Shown piece after piece: positions 1 through 7,991 of a DNA stretch of 64,000 bases. The first letter of the stretch is position 1. Each line of letters starts with the position of its first letter. The notes below the pieces were generated by a model. That model made no database searches. It was given only the letters and a program-made list of their open reading frames with translations, and was not told the DNA's origin. The DNA comes from Pedobacter sp. Bi126 (GTDB taxonomy: Bacteria; Bacteroidota; Bacteroidia; Sphingobacteriales; Sphingobacteriaceae): contig NZ_CAKKMS010000001.1 in the NCBI RefSeq assembly GCF_918698245.1, positions 434,001 to 498,000 on the forward strand, read 5' to 3'. The position numbers were made by a program, and so were the translations under genes.

Positions 1-390
1 AATGAATTAAACAGAATTTACAGCGGTTTTGTAAGCCGTGTAGCCGATGGAAGAAAGAAAAGCAAAGCATATATCGATAGCATTGGTGGTGGCCACGTTT
101 GGATCGGTACAGATGCCGTTCAAATTGGTTTAGCTGATAGAATAGGTAGTTTTAACGATGCTATTAAGGCAGCCGCTAAAAAGGCTAAATTAAAGAATTA
201 TAAGGTTGTAGAATATCCAGATGTAATTGACCCATGGAAATCGTTAATGGATGAGGGTACAGACAGGATTAAAACCTATTACACCAAACAAGAACTTGGC
301 GATAACTACATGCTTTACCAACAAATGAAAAAGGTAATTGCAAGCTCTGGCATTCAGGCCAGAATGCCATTTGAAGCAGTAATTAAGTAA
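1..390 (+). CDS. sppA: Signal peptide peptidase SppA, C-terminal part (5' truncated)
   Basis: The window opens inside a reading frame that ends at a TAA at 388-390, leaving 129 residues. The segment SIGGGHVWIGTDAVQIGLAD is typical of the S49 protease family SppA: it matches the region after the catalytic domain where G-x-V-W-x-G-x-x-A-x-x-x-G-L-A/V-D is conserved. SppA is an inner-membrane serine protease that degrades signal peptides left after secretion. The catalytic Ser/Lys dyad would lie upstream, outside the window, so activity cannot be judged here. The C-terminus (KKVIASSGIQARMPFEAVIK) is a normal family end with no sign of truncation. A hairpin follows directly, so sppA is probably the last gene of its unit. 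Confidence 0.88.
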   Translation, partial: NELNRIYSGFVSRVADGRKKSKAYIDSIGGGHVWIGTDAVQIGLADRIGSFNDAIKAAAKKAKLKNYKVVEYPDVIDPWKSLMDEGTDRIKTYYTKQELGDNYMLYQQMKKVIASSGIQARMPFEAVIK

Positions 391-395
391 TAATT

Positions 396-428
396 AAACC
401 TTGCAGTGTTCTAAAACCTGCAAGGTTT
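396..428 (+). terminator. Hairpin terminator after sppA
   Basis: A perfect 11-bp inverted repeat (AAACCTTGCAG / CTGCAAGGTTT, arms 396-406 and 418-428) with an 11-nt loop starts 6 nt after the sppA stop codon. An A/T-rich stretch follows, though without a long T-run. It is well placed as the sppA terminator. Confidence 0.6.
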
Positions 429-458
429 AATATTAAAGTTTTATTTCACTCTGGGTTT

Positions 459-552
459 GCGTTAGGGATTGGAAGGGTTCAGTACCGATTCATCGGTACC
501 GGAGCGAAGCGAAGCCCTGAAAAGCCCGCCCCTTGCGTAGCTTGGGTAACGC
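459..552. repeat. REP-like intergenic element with nested inverted repeats
   Basis: The outer ends are GCGTTA (459-464) and TAACGC (547-552). Inside lies a perfect inverted repeat GTACCGA-TTCA-TCGGTAC (482-499). The G+C content is higher than in the flanks. The sequence resembles dispersed palindromic intergenic elements common in Pedobacter genomes (recognition from memory). No coding potential is seen in 391-650. Confidence 0.5.
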
Positions 553-650
553 CAAAAAAATAAGCGTTAGTTTTTTCCTTAAAAAATGAGGATCAAATTA
601 AGAATGATTGAAAGACCTTTAGACCATACATTTTATTTCAATTCTTCTTC

Positions 651-1277
651 CTACTCTATCACTTTCCATTCGGGATGCAAAGTAAGATAAGTCGCATTAA
701 CCGGAATATTCACCTGATGAACCGTTAAGGAAATACTTTTTCCTTTTAAAAATTCAAAGCCAATTCCATCTTTTTTGGCATCATAAACCGTAACGGTATC
801 TTTATCTTCATTTAAATAGGCAGAAAGTTTTTCAATGGTTGGGAACTTCAATTTCACATCTTCCAACGTGCTCCCGGTAGCCAGGCCATCCTTTGTTTTA
901 AACCTATTGGAGGTAATTCTAATCTGTTTTACATCTTTTGCACGCATACTCGTGTCCCGATAAGAAGAATATACCGCAATTTCGTTTCGGTGTTTCGCAG
1001 TAGAATCGTCACTGTACCAAATCCCCCAGGCTTTCCCCATTGCGGCATCACCGGCATTTGGCCTGCCTAATTTTCTACCTACCTCTTCCATATCCTCTCC
1101 AAGTGCAATTTCTCCAACTGACCGACCAGCGACAACCAGGAAGCGCTCATCAACACTTTGTGTTGGGGCTGATGCTAAATTACTTACAGAATCGGCATTA
1201 TGATCTGTTTTACTGGCAGATTGACAAGCGGCTACACTCATACTTAATCCCAAGAGGGCGAATTTTATAGATTTCAT
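651..1277 (-). CDS. Predicted lipoprotein of unknown function
   Basis: The gene encodes 208 residues. The N-terminus is a lipoprotein signal: a short positive start (MKSIK), a hydrophobic stretch (FALLGLSMSVAA) and Cys18 in the lipobox VAAC. The mature protein should be anchored to the inner or outer membrane. The segment SVGEIALGEDMEEVGRKLG (about residues 53-71) resembles the I-x-x-G-x-x-x-x-E-V-x-x-x-L-G motif of OmlA/SmpA- or BLIP-like small domains. A weaker second copy may start near ATGSTLEDVKLKFP (about 133-146), suggesting two related half-domains. That similarity is my inference from the motif. The gene is transcribed divergently from polX. I do not recognise a defined family. Confidence 0.75.
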   Translation of the reverse strand: MKSIKFALLGLSMSVAACQSASKTDHNADSVSNLASAPTQSVDERFLVVAGRSVGEIALGEDMEEVGRKLGRPNAGDAAMGKAWGIWYSDDSTAKHRNEIAVYSSYRDTSMRAKDVKQIRITSNRFKTKDGLATGSTLEDVKLKFPTIEKLSAYLNEDKDTVTVYDAKKDGIGFEFLKGKSISLTVHQVNIPVNATYLTLHPEWKVIE

Positions 1278-1279
1278 GA

Positions 1280-1306
1280 TTGTAAAACAAGACTTTAATA
1301 AATTTG
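1280..1306 (+). promoter_or_regulatory. Bacteroidota-type promoter for polX
   Basis: TAAATTTG at 1299-1306 matches the -7 consensus TAnnTTTG of Bacteroidota primary-sigma promoters. A TTG at 1280-1282 lies 16 nt upstream as a possible -33 element. It would give a leader of about 50 nt before the ATG at 1366. Confidence 0.45.
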
Positions 1307-1365
1307 TGTTTTAATTTTATAAGCACAAGAAGGATTTGAGGCATTATTTCCTAATTTTACCTCTT

Positions 1366-3054
1366 ATGGAAAACAAGACCATCGCCCGCACCTTACGCCT
1401 GCTATCGCAGCTTATGGAACTGCACGAAGAAAATCCCTTCAAAATTAAATCTGTTGCAAATGCCTATTTTAAGGTAGATAAATTACCCTTTGCTTTAAAG
1501 GATAAACCTTTAGATGAACTGGATAAAATTGAAGGTATTGGTAAAGGACTGGCTTCCAAAATCATTGAACTTCTCCAAACAGGAGAACTAAAAGAGCTTA
1601 ATGAAATTCGCGAGAAAACACCCGAAGGTGTAGTAGAAATGCTGGCCATAAAGGGCATCGGACCGAAAAAGATATTCATTATCTGGCGTACCTTAGGTAT
1701 AGAAAGTATAGGTGAATTGTATTATGCCTGTAACGAAAACCGCTTAATTGAAGCCAAAGGTTTCGGTTTAAAAACCCAGGAAGAAATTAAGAATGCAATC
1801 GAATTTAAACTCGCGGCCAATGGACGGTTTTTATACGCACAGGTTGAGGGTTTTGCCAAAACTTTATTTACACAGCTTGCTGATTGGACTGGAAAAATTG
1901 ACAGCAGTGCACTTTTGGGCTTTGCGGGTCAGTACCGACGCGCTTGTGAGATTATCGATGAACTGGAAATTGTGATCGGTGCTGAACAAATTGATACCCT
2001 TAAACAAAATTTGCCTGCTTTCGAAGCACTTTCTTTGATTGAAGCGGAAAATGCTTACATCTGCACCACTGAAGCTGGTTTCAGGATAAAAATTTATGCA
2101 GTTGAAAAAGCTGAATTTTATTTACAATGGTTCAAACACACCGGAAATACCGAACATGTAGAGAAAGTTTTAGTATTAGCAGGTAATGGTCCTTTTACAA
2201 GTGAGGAAGAAATTTACAGTAAAGCAGGTTTATCTTTCATTGTTCCTGAACTTCGTGAAGATTTTGATGAAATCGACCTGGCGAAAGCAGGTAAACTCCC
2301 TACCTTAATCCTATATGAAGATTTAAAAGGCAGTTTGCACAACCACTCTACCTGGAGCGATGGCGTACACACCCTGGAGCAAATGGCTGTATATTGTAAA
2401 GAAAACTTAAATCTTCAGTATTTAGGGATCTGTGATCACTCTAAAACTGCTGTTTATGCGAAAGGTTTAAATGAGCAACGTGTTTTTTCACAACACCAGG
2501 AAATTGACGAACTCAATAAAAAACTCGCTCCCTTTAAAATCTTCAAAGGTATTGAGAGCGATATTTTAAGTGATGGCTCATTGGATTATCCGGATGATAT
2601 TTTAAAAACGTTCGATTTTGTAGTGGCCTCGGTACATAGCAATTTACGCATGGACGAAGCAAAAGCAACCGCACGTTTACTAAAAGCCATTGAAAACCCA
2701 TATACCACCATTTTAGGGCATCCAACAGGCCGTTTATTGTTAAGCAGAGCCGGATACCCGATAGATTATAAAAAGATTATTGATGCCTGTGCAGCAAATA
2801 AAGTAGTGATCGAAATCAATGCGAATCCCTTACGTTTGGATTTAGACTGGCGCTGGCACCGTTATGCTTTAGATAAAGGCGTATTGCTTTCTGTAAATCC
2901 AGATGCCCATAGAACGGAAGGTTTCCATGATATGCATTACGGCATTCTAGTTGCCCGCAAAGGTGGTTTAAGTGCCGACAAATGTTTAAATGCTTTTTCT
3001 TTGGAGGAGATTACAGCTTACTTTAACCGCAAAAAACAAATTAACCACAGATAA
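1366..3054 (+). CDS. polX: PolX-type DNA polymerase/3'-5' exonuclease with PHP domain
   Basis: This 562-residue protein has the bacterial PolX layout: an N-terminal helix-hairpin-helix region (IEGIGKGLASKI, IKGIGPKK, near residues 50-105), a polymerase-beta-like palm/thumb, and a C-terminal PHP domain. PHP metal ligands are all visible: HNHS near residue 325, ICDHS, GIESDIL, SVHSN, GHPTG and NPDAH. The palm is unusual. The stretch GQYRRACEIIDELE aligns with the family motif GS-YRR...DxD, but both catalytic aspartates are Glu (E-L-E), so polymerisation may be lost while the PHP nuclease is kept. The frame can be extended to a TTG at 1336, but I chose the ATG at 1366 because MENKTIARTLR is the usual family start. 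The role is probably base-excision repair. Confidence 0.9.
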   Translation: MENKTIARTLRLLSQLMELHEENPFKIKSVANAYFKVDKLPFALKDKPLDELDKIEGIGKGLASKIIELLQTGELKELNEIREKTPEGVVEMLAIKGIGPKKIFIIWRTLGIESIGELYYACNENRLIEAKGFGLKTQEEIKNAIEFKLAANGRFLYAQVEGFAKTLFTQLADWTGKIDSSALLGFAGQYRRACEIIDELEIVIGAEQIDTLKQNLPAFEALSLIEAENAYICTTEAGFRIKIYAVEKAEFYLQWFKHTGNTEHVEKVLVLAGNGPFTSEEEIYSKAGLSFIVPELREDFDEIDLAKAGKLPTLILYEDLKGSLHNHSTWSDGVHTLEQMAVYCKENLNLQYLGICDHSKTAVYAKGLNEQRVFSQHQEIDELNKKLAPFKIFKGIESDILSDGSLDYPDDILKTFDFVVASVHSNLRMDEAKATARLLKAIENPYTTILGHPTGRLLLSRAGYPIDYKKIIDACAANKVVIEINANPLRLDLDWRWHRYALDKGVLLSVNPDAHRTEGFHDMHYGILVARKGGLSADKCLNAFSLEEITAYFNRKKQINHR

Positions 3055-3109
3055 AAAGGATGAACACGGATAAGTTTAAATCTGTGTTCATCTGTGAAAA
3101 TCTGTGGTA
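3043..3109. repeat. Inverted intergenic repeat, ACCACAGAT family
   Basis: The outer arms ACCACAGAT (3044-3052) and ATCTGTGGT (3100-3108) are perfect. Nested inner arms around TGAACACGGAT / ATCTGTGTTCA extend the hairpin. The polX stop codon lies in the left arm. This is a dispersed palindromic element that may also end polX transcription. Confidence 0.55.
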
Positions 3110-3117
3110 AAAAACCA

Positions 3118-3125
3118 TAACTTTG
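3118..3125 (+). promoter_or_regulatory. TAnnTTTG box 4 nt before the DUF4254 ATG
   Basis: TAACTTTG at 3118-3125 is a perfect -7 element. It is followed by CCCC and then the ATG at 3130, so transcription should begin at or within a few bases of the start codon (a leaderless or nearly leaderless mRNA). Confidence 0.5.
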
Positions 3126-3129
3126 CCCC

Positions 3130-3732
3130 ATGATAAGTGAAATTGCCAACCGCATATTTAATCAAGTAATTACAGACTACCATAAGTTTGATGATATTGA
3201 CCATCCGGTTGAAAACCCATATGATGCCGAAAGTTTAGAGCATCTCTTTTATCTTAAGAACTGGATCGATACAGCACAATGGCATATGGAGGATGTGGTG
3301 CGTAACCCTCAAATTGATCCTGTTGAAGGTTTGAGCTGGAAAAGACGCATTGACGCACAAAACCAGGTACGTACCGATATGGTTGAGTTTATTGATGGTT
3401 ATTTCTCAAATCTTTATCAGGGGATTTCGGCTTTGCCAGATGCAAAAATCAATACAGAAAGCCCAGCATGGGCGATAGATAGGCTTTCTATTCTGGCATT
3501 GAAAATTTACCATATGCAGGAAGAAGCTGAACGCGAAAGTGCCTCAGCTGAGCACCGTGCACAATGTCAGGCTAAATTAAATGTATTGTTATCGCAACGC
3601 GAGGATCTTTCAACCAGTATCGATGAGTTATTGGCAGATATTGAGGCGGGTAAAAAATACATGAAAGTATATAAACAAATGAAAATGTACAACGATCCGA
3701 GTTTGAATCCGGTATTGTATAATAAAGCATAA
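3130..3732 (+). CDS. DUF4254 domain protein
   Basis: This 200-residue soluble protein has no signal peptide or membrane segment. I recognise the DUF4254 family from the conserved segments LEHLFYLKNWIDTAQWHMED, DPVEGLSWKRRIDAQNQ and AIDRLSILALKIYHMQEE. The family's biochemical function is unknown to me. Its C-terminal third is strongly helical and likely forms a coiled coil (SQREDLSTSIDELLADIEAGKKYMKVYKQMK). In Bacteroidota it commonly sits next to a family 9 glycosyltransferase, as it does here, which suggests a link to surface glycan or lipopolysaccharide assembly (inference from context). A repeat of 57 nt separates the two genes. Confidence 0.85.
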   Translation: MISEIANRIFNQVITDYHKFDDIDHPVENPYDAESLEHLFYLKNWIDTAQWHMEDVVRNPQIDPVEGLSWKRRIDAQNQVRTDMVEFIDGYFSNLYQGISALPDAKINTESPAWAIDRLSILALKIYHMQEEAERESASAEHRAQCQAKLNVLLSQREDLSTSIDELLADIEAGKKYMKVYKQMKMYNDPSLNPVLYNKA

Positions 3733-3740
3733 ATTAATCA

Positions 3741-3797
3741 ACCACAAAGACACGAAGAACACAAAGAATCCCTTGGTGCTCTTTGTGCCTCCGTGGT
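3741..3797. repeat. Inverted intergenic repeat, ACCACAAAG family
   Basis: ACCACAAAGACACGAAG (from 3741) pairs imperfectly with CTTTGTGCCTCCGTGGT (ending 3797). A related element lies at 24601-24669. It is an extragenic palindrome common in Bacteroidota genomes. The next gene starts 9 nt later. Confidence 0.55.
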
Positions 3798-3805
3798 AAA
3801 ACATT

Positions 3806-4837
3806 ATGGCCGCAACCCAAAAAATTATCGTTTTACGCTTTTCGGCAATGGGCGATGTGGCCATGGCAGCCTCTGTTTTACACGAATTTTCAGAACAGAA
3901 CCCAAATACAGAGATCATCATGGTGAGCAGATCTGCTTTTAAGCCATTTTTTGATCGCATTCCGAACCTGATCTTCCATCCTATCGAGCCCAAAACCGTT
4001 CATAAAGGAATTGATGGTTTATACAAACTCTATCAGGAGCTCCGCAGTTATAAACCAAATGCAATAGCCGACCTGCACGATAACTTGAGAAGCAGGGCAA
4101 TTTCAACTTTTTTTCGTTTAACCGGAACAGAAATTAGGCGGATAGATAAAGGAAGAGCAGAGAAAAAGAGATTAACACGTAACAATAACAAAGTTTTTAA
4201 ACCCCTCAGAAAAACGGTAGAGCGTTATGCTGATGTTTTCCGCGAATTGGGATTTGCGGTTAAACTCAGTTATAAAATAGATAAATCCCCTCAGAAAATT
4301 CCAGCAAATGCACTAGATTTATTTGCCAATAAAGCGACAAAAAAAATAGGCATCTCCCCTTTTGCGCAACATGTTTATAAAATATATGCCTTAGAAAAAA
4401 TGGAGGCGGTAATTGCCTTGTTAAGCGGATTAGGTTATGAGCTTTTCATATTTGGTGGTGGTAAAACAGAACAAACAACTGCCGAAAACTGGGCGAAAAC
4501 CTATAAAAACGCTCATAATTTAATCGGTAATTTTAACTTAACGGAAGAGCTTGCCATTATTTCAAACTTGGATTTAATGTTAAGTATGGATTCATCCGGC
4601 ATGCACATGGCATCGCTTGTTGGTGTGCCCGTAATTTCAGTTTGGGGACCAACACATCCATATGCCGGCTTTTTGGGTTACGGGCAATTGGAAAGCGATT
4701 GCATCCAGATTGATCACCCTAACAGGCCCAATTCTATTTATGGAAACAAACCCTGCCTTTGCGGTGTTGAAAACTGTATAGACTTAATTAAGCCTGAAAC
4801 AATTGTAGATAAAATTAAAGAGAAATTAAATGGCTAA
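3806..4837 (+). CDS. Family 9 glycosyltransferase (heptosyltransferase-like)
   Basis: This 343-residue enzyme has the GT9 fold: an N-terminal Rossmann start with LRFSAMGDVAMAASVLHEF (the R-x-G/S-x-x-G-D signature of heptosyltransferases) and a C-terminal nucleotide-sugar half with ISPFAQHVYKIYALEKMEAV, IFGGGKTE and MDSSGMHMASLVGVPVISVWGPTHPYAG. The last segment is the donor-binding motif (S-G-x-x-H-x-A-x-x-x-x-P-V-x-x-x-x-G-x-T). A Cys-rich tail (KPCLCGVENC) is frequent in the family. It probably adds a sugar to lipopolysaccharide core or a related glycolipid on the cytoplasmic face of the inner membrane; the sugar cannot be told from sequence. Its end overlaps sixA by 8 nt, so the two are translationally coupled. 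Confidence 0.85.
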   Translation: MAATQKIIVLRFSAMGDVAMAASVLHEFSEQNPNTEIIMVSRSAFKPFFDRIPNLIFHPIEPKTVHKGIDGLYKLYQELRSYKPNAIADLHDNLRSRAISTFFRLTGTEIRRIDKGRAEKKRLTRNNNKVFKPLRKTVERYADVFRELGFAVKLSYKIDKSPQKIPANALDLFANKATKKIGISPFAQHVYKIYALEKMEAVIALLSGLGYELFIFGGGKTEQTTAENWAKTYKNAHNLIGNFNLTEELAIISNLDLMLSMDSSGMHMASLVGVPVISVWGPTHPYAGFLGYGQLESDCIQIDHPNRPNSIYGNKPCLCGVENCIDLIKPETIVDKIKEKLNG

Positions 4838-5327
4838 GCAATTACTTTTGGTCCGTCACGGTAAATCGGATTGGGGAAATTTAGATTTAAAAGATTTCGA
4901 CCGACCGCTAAACAAACGTGGCAAAGAAAATGCGCCGGAAATGGCTGAAAGATTGATTAATAAAGGTTTCAAATTAGATCTGATTGTAAGTAGTCCGGCG
5001 AAAAGAGCTAAATCTACAGCTAAATACTTTGCAGAGGCCTATAATATCGACCATATCCAATTTGAAGAATCTATTTACGAAGCCAATACCAGAGCCCTAC
5101 TTAAAGTGGTAAATGGGTTAAATAATGGCGCAGACCATGTAGTGATGTTTGGTCATAACCCCGGTTTTACAGATTTTGCGAACGAGTTATGCGATGCCGA
5201 CATTTACAACATTCCAACTGCAGGCATGGTGTTAATTTCTTTTCCTTTTGATTCATGGCAAATGGTAAGCAAAGGAACAGGAGAATTGGTGTTTTTTGAT
5301 TACCCGAAGAATAGTGACGAGGTTTAA
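4830..5327 (+). CDS. sixA: SixA-type phosphohistidine phosphatase
   Basis: This 165-residue histidine phosphatase superfamily member begins LLLVRHGKSDWGN, which holds the catalytic RHG motif (Arg9, His10). A second conserved His lies in VMFGHNPGF near residue 108, and an Arg in the segment SSPAKRAKSTA. The KDFDRPLNKRGKENAP segment is characteristic of the SixA branch. SixA enzymes remove phosphate from phosphohistidine on signalling or phosphotransfer proteins; the target here is unknown. The start codon lies inside the end of the glycosyltransferase gene, showing an operon. Confidence 0.85.
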   Translation: MAKQLLLVRHGKSDWGNLDLKDFDRPLNKRGKENAPEMAERLINKGFKLDLIVSSPAKRAKSTAKYFAEAYNIDHIQFEESIYEANTRALLKVVNGLNNGADHVVMFGHNPGFTDFANELCDADIYNIPTAGMVLISFPFDSWQMVSKGTGELVFFDYPKNSDEV

Positions 5328-5789
5328 GGTTTTTTAACATTAAGGCTAGTAGTCAGTTAATTACTTGCAACGGAAATACAGATTACACGGAAATTATTGT
5401 GTGTTTACATTAACTCAATACAGATCGGCTTTGGCCAACTCCATAAATACTTAAAACGGCTTTAGCTCATTGGCGCTGGAAAGGTTTTCCCGATAAGCAC
5501 AACCTGACGTAAAATAAACCCGGTAGTAGCGGCAGCTCCCGATCCTTTATCGGGGCTAAAGCGAATAACGGGACTGAATGCGCCAAGAACTCCTGAACGA
5601 ACATTTCCAAAAAACTAAAGCATATATTTCACATCCAATATTAACATCTCTAATCAAATAATTTTATTACCTTTGAATATATAAAACGAAAATCTGGCAA
5701 TAGACATTTCGGTGAATTCATAACCTAAACTCCTCTGGTTATTTCATAATTCGTATCGCCAGAAAATTTATCCATTAATTTATCTGTAC
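5328..5789. other. 462-nt intergenic region with repeats and a possible promoter
   Basis: No credible gene is seen. The region holds a short copy of an ACAGATTACACGGA-type repeat (about 5379-5392), a G+C-rich palindromic element (5518-5575), and an A/T-rich stretch with TACCTTTG at 5668-5675, which fits the TAnnTTTG -7 consensus about 115 nt before the DUF4290 gene. Confidence 0.5.
5518..5575. repeat. REP-like palindromic element
   Basis: CCCGAT (5538-5543) and ATCGGG (5549-5554) form a perfect 6-bp stem with a 5-nt loop. AGTAGCGGCAG and CTAAAGCGAATAACGGGAC flank it, an arrangement I recognise as a dispersed extragenic palindrome of Pedobacter-type genomes. It differs from the element at 459-552. 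Confidence 0.5.
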
Positions 5790-6479
5790 ATGAATTTTGA
5801 CTATAATACTACGCGTAGCCATTTGATTTTATCGGAATATGGCCGTAACGTACAAAATATGGTGAAGTATATCTGCGAATTACCCACCATTGAAGAACGT
5901 AATAAATATGCCCAGGCGGTTATCGACCTGATGGGTTTTTTGCAACCACATTTACGTGATGTTGCCGATTTTAAGCATAAACTTTGGGATCACCTGCACA
6001 TTATTTCTGGCTACCAGATTGATGTAGACAGTCCTTATCCTAAACCATTAATTGAGAATGCTTACATTAAACCAGAGCCCCTGGCCTATCCTCAACAAAG
6101 AATTACCTACAAACACTATGGTAAAACGGTTGAGAATTTAATTGAAAAAGCCATGCGCGAAGAAAATGCCGAAATAAAAAAGGCAATGGTTCAAAGCATC
6201 GCAAATTTTATGAAAATGGCTTATGTTACCTGGAATAAAGATAATGTGAGTGATGATACCATTATTAAGGACTTAAAGTACCTTTCTGGCGGATTGTTAT
6301 CTCTTGATGAAGGTGTTAACCTGGCCAAGGTAGAATTTAGAGCGCAAAACCCTCGCCAAAGTAATAACAACAACAATAACCGGGGCAGAAGCAACAATAA
6401 TAACAACAACGGAAAAAACCGTCAAAATAACAACAATAATAACCGTCAACGCAATAACAACAATAAACCTAAATATTAA
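5790..6479 (+). CDS. DUF4290 protein with asparagine-rich tail
   Basis: The 229-residue protein has a helical N-terminal domain of about 185 residues that I recognise as DUF4290 (NTTRSHLILSEYGRNVQNMV, LMGFLQPHLRDVADFKHKLW, EYGRN and KHYGKTVENLIE segments). The last 40 or so residues are a low-complexity run of Asn broken by Arg, Gly, Lys and Gln, encoded by repeated aac/aat codons. The tail is basic and probably disordered; similar N/R/G tails often bind nucleic acid or drive condensate formation, which is only inference here. No signal peptide is present. murA follows 87 nt downstream in the same direction, an arrangement I believe is conserved in Bacteroidota. Function is unknown. Confidence 0.85.
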   Translation: MNFDYNTTRSHLILSEYGRNVQNMVKYICELPTIEERNKYAQAVIDLMGFLQPHLRDVADFKHKLWDHLHIISGYQIDVDSPYPKPLIENAYIKPEPLAYPQQRITYKHYGKTVENLIEKAMREENAEIKKAMVQSIANFMKMAYVTWNKDNVSDDTIIKDLKYLSGGLLSLDEGVNLAKVEFRAQNPRQSNNNNNNRGRSNNNNNNGKNRQNNNNNNRQRNNNNKPKY

Positions 6480-6566
6480 AGGTGAAGGGTAAAAGGCAGA
6501 AGGCGGAAGGTTAAAATATCCGCCCAATCTTGATACTTGATACTTTGTACTTGATACTAAAAAAAC
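6480..6566 (+). repeat. Degenerate short-word repeat between DUF4290 and murA
   Basis: Two runs of short-period words fill this spacer: a purine-rich run (GGTGAAGGGTAAAAGGCAG, then AAGGCGGAAGG) and a run of near-8-nt words (TTGATAC repeated as TTGATACTTGATACTTTG, then TACTTGATAC) that ends 7 nt before the murA ATG. The second run reappears on the other strand before another gene at 57783-57842. Confidence 0.5.
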
Positions 6567-7892
6567 ATGAACGCATTTGAAATAACAGGCGGAATTAAAT
6601 TAAAAGGCGAAATTACCCCTCAGGGAGCCAAAAACGAGGCTTTACAGATTTTATCGGCTGTATTGCTTACCGAAAAGAAAGTAACCATCAGTAATATTCC
6701 CGACATTAAGGATGTTAACAAGCTGATTGAGTTACTTGGCGATTTAGGCGTTACCGTTGAGCGCATCAATAAAGACACCTATACCTTTGAAGCTAAAAAT
6801 ATTGATTTGAATTTCTTTGAATCTGATACTTTTAAAGCTAAAGGTGGTGGTTTACGTGGTTCGATTATGATTGTTGGACCATTGTTGGCACGTTTTGGTA
6901 AAGCAGCAATCCCGAAACCAGGTGGTGATAAAATTGGTCGTAGAAGACTGGACACACACTTTATAGGTTTCGAAAAATTAGGTGCAAAATTCGTTTACGA
7001 CAGCAAAAAAGCTTTCTTTAATGTAGATGCAACTAATTTAAAGGGTGCATATATTTTATTAGACGAAGCATCGGTAACGGGAACGGCAAATATTGTAATG
7101 GCGGCTGTTTTAGCAAAAGGCATTACTACGATATACAATGCTGCCTGCGAACCCTATTTACAGCAACTCTGCAAAATGCTTAACCGCATGGGGGCAAAAA
7201 TATCGGGCATTGGCTCGAACTTGTTAACCATTGAAGGCGTTAGCGTTTTAGGCGGAACTGAGCACAGAATGTTGCCGGATATGATCGAAATTGGCTCTTT
7301 TATTGGTATGGCTGCAATGACAGAGTCGGAAATTACCATTAAAGATGTTTGTTATGATGAACTGGGTGTAATACCAGAGGTTTTCAGAAAACTGGGCATT
7401 AAATTAGAGCGCCGTGGCGATGATATTTATGTTCCCTCACAAAAACATTATGAAATCGATACTTTTATCGATGGTTCGATTTTAACCATTGCCGATTCTC
7501 CCTGGCCAGGTTTTACGCCTGACTTATTGAGCATTGTGCTGGTTGTGGCTACACAGGCAAAAGGAAACGTTTTAATCCACCAAAAAATGTTCGAAAGCCG
7601 TTTATTCTTCGTGGATAAATTGATCGATATGGGTGCTCAAATCATCTTATGCGACCCACACCGCGCAACCGTTAATGGTATTGATAAAAAATATAAACTT
7701 CGTGGAATCAGCATGACTTCTCCTGACATTAGAGCTGGAGTTTCATTGTTAATTGCAGCTTTATCTGCTGAAGGCAAATCGACCATTTACAACATCGAAC
7801 AGATTGAACGTGGCTATCAGGATATCGACACCCGTTTACGTGCCCTAGGTGCGCAGATTAAACGTGTAAATGCTGATGCACCTAGTCATTAG
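6567..7892 (+). CDS. murA: UDP-N-acetylglucosamine 1-carboxyvinyltransferase MurA
   Basis: MurA catalyses the first committed step of peptidoglycan synthesis, transferring enolpyruvate from PEP to UDP-GlcNAc in the cytoplasm. The 441-residue length is somewhat above the usual 420. The substrate-binding Lys22-Asn23 pair (GAKNEAL), PEP loop Arg residues and the SPDIRAGVSLLIAALSAEG segment are all present. The active-site loop reads KPGGDKIGRRRLDTH: the position of the usual reactive Cys115 (E. coli numbering) is Asp121. Cys-to-Asp MurA enzymes are active but are not alkylated by fosfomycin, as known for mycobacteria and chlamydiae. A strong terminator follows 46 nt after the stop. Confidence 0.95.
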   Translation: MNAFEITGGIKLKGEITPQGAKNEALQILSAVLLTEKKVTISNIPDIKDVNKLIELLGDLGVTVERINKDTYTFEAKNIDLNFFESDTFKAKGGGLRGSIMIVGPLLARFGKAAIPKPGGDKIGRRRLDTHFIGFEKLGAKFVYDSKKAFFNVDATNLKGAYILLDEASVTGTANIVMAAVLAKGITTIYNAACEPYLQQLCKMLNRMGAKISGIGSNLLTIEGVSVLGGTEHRMLPDMIEIGSFIGMAAMTESEITIKDVCYDELGVIPEVFRKLGIKLERRGDDIYVPSQKHYEIDTFIDGSILTIADSPWPGFTPDLLSIVLVVATQAKGNVLIHQKMFESRLFFVDKLIDMGAQIILCDPHRATVNGIDKKYKLRGISMTSPDIRAGVSLLIAALSAEGKSTIYNIEQIERGYQDIDTRLRALGAQIKRVNADAPSH

Positions 7893-7938
7893 GCTTAAAG
7901 CAGAAAGACTAAAGCTTAAAGCGAAAATAGCATAAATA

Positions 7939-7971
7939 AAAACGTCCGGGTAATAATTACCCGGACGTTTT
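7939..7971. terminator. Strong bidirectional terminator after murA
   Basis: A perfect 15-bp stem (7939-7953 and 7957-7971, AAAACGTCCGGGTAA and its complement) with a 3-nt loop has A4 on one side and T4 on the other. It can end transcription of murA on the plus strand and of the convergent cysteine/cystathionine gene on the minus strand. Confidence 0.85.
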
Positions 7972-7991
7972 GCGTTAATATTAATACGAAT

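Noticed and set aside
3628..3993. Minus-strand frame of 121 codons between DUF4254 and the glycosyltransferase
   Set aside because: It is antisense to both genes and includes the palindromic repeat, with no family similarity.
6221..6527. Minus-strand frames rich in Leu and Val opposite the DUF4290 tail
   Set aside because: They are the complement of the Asn-codon repeat and have no start context or family similarity.
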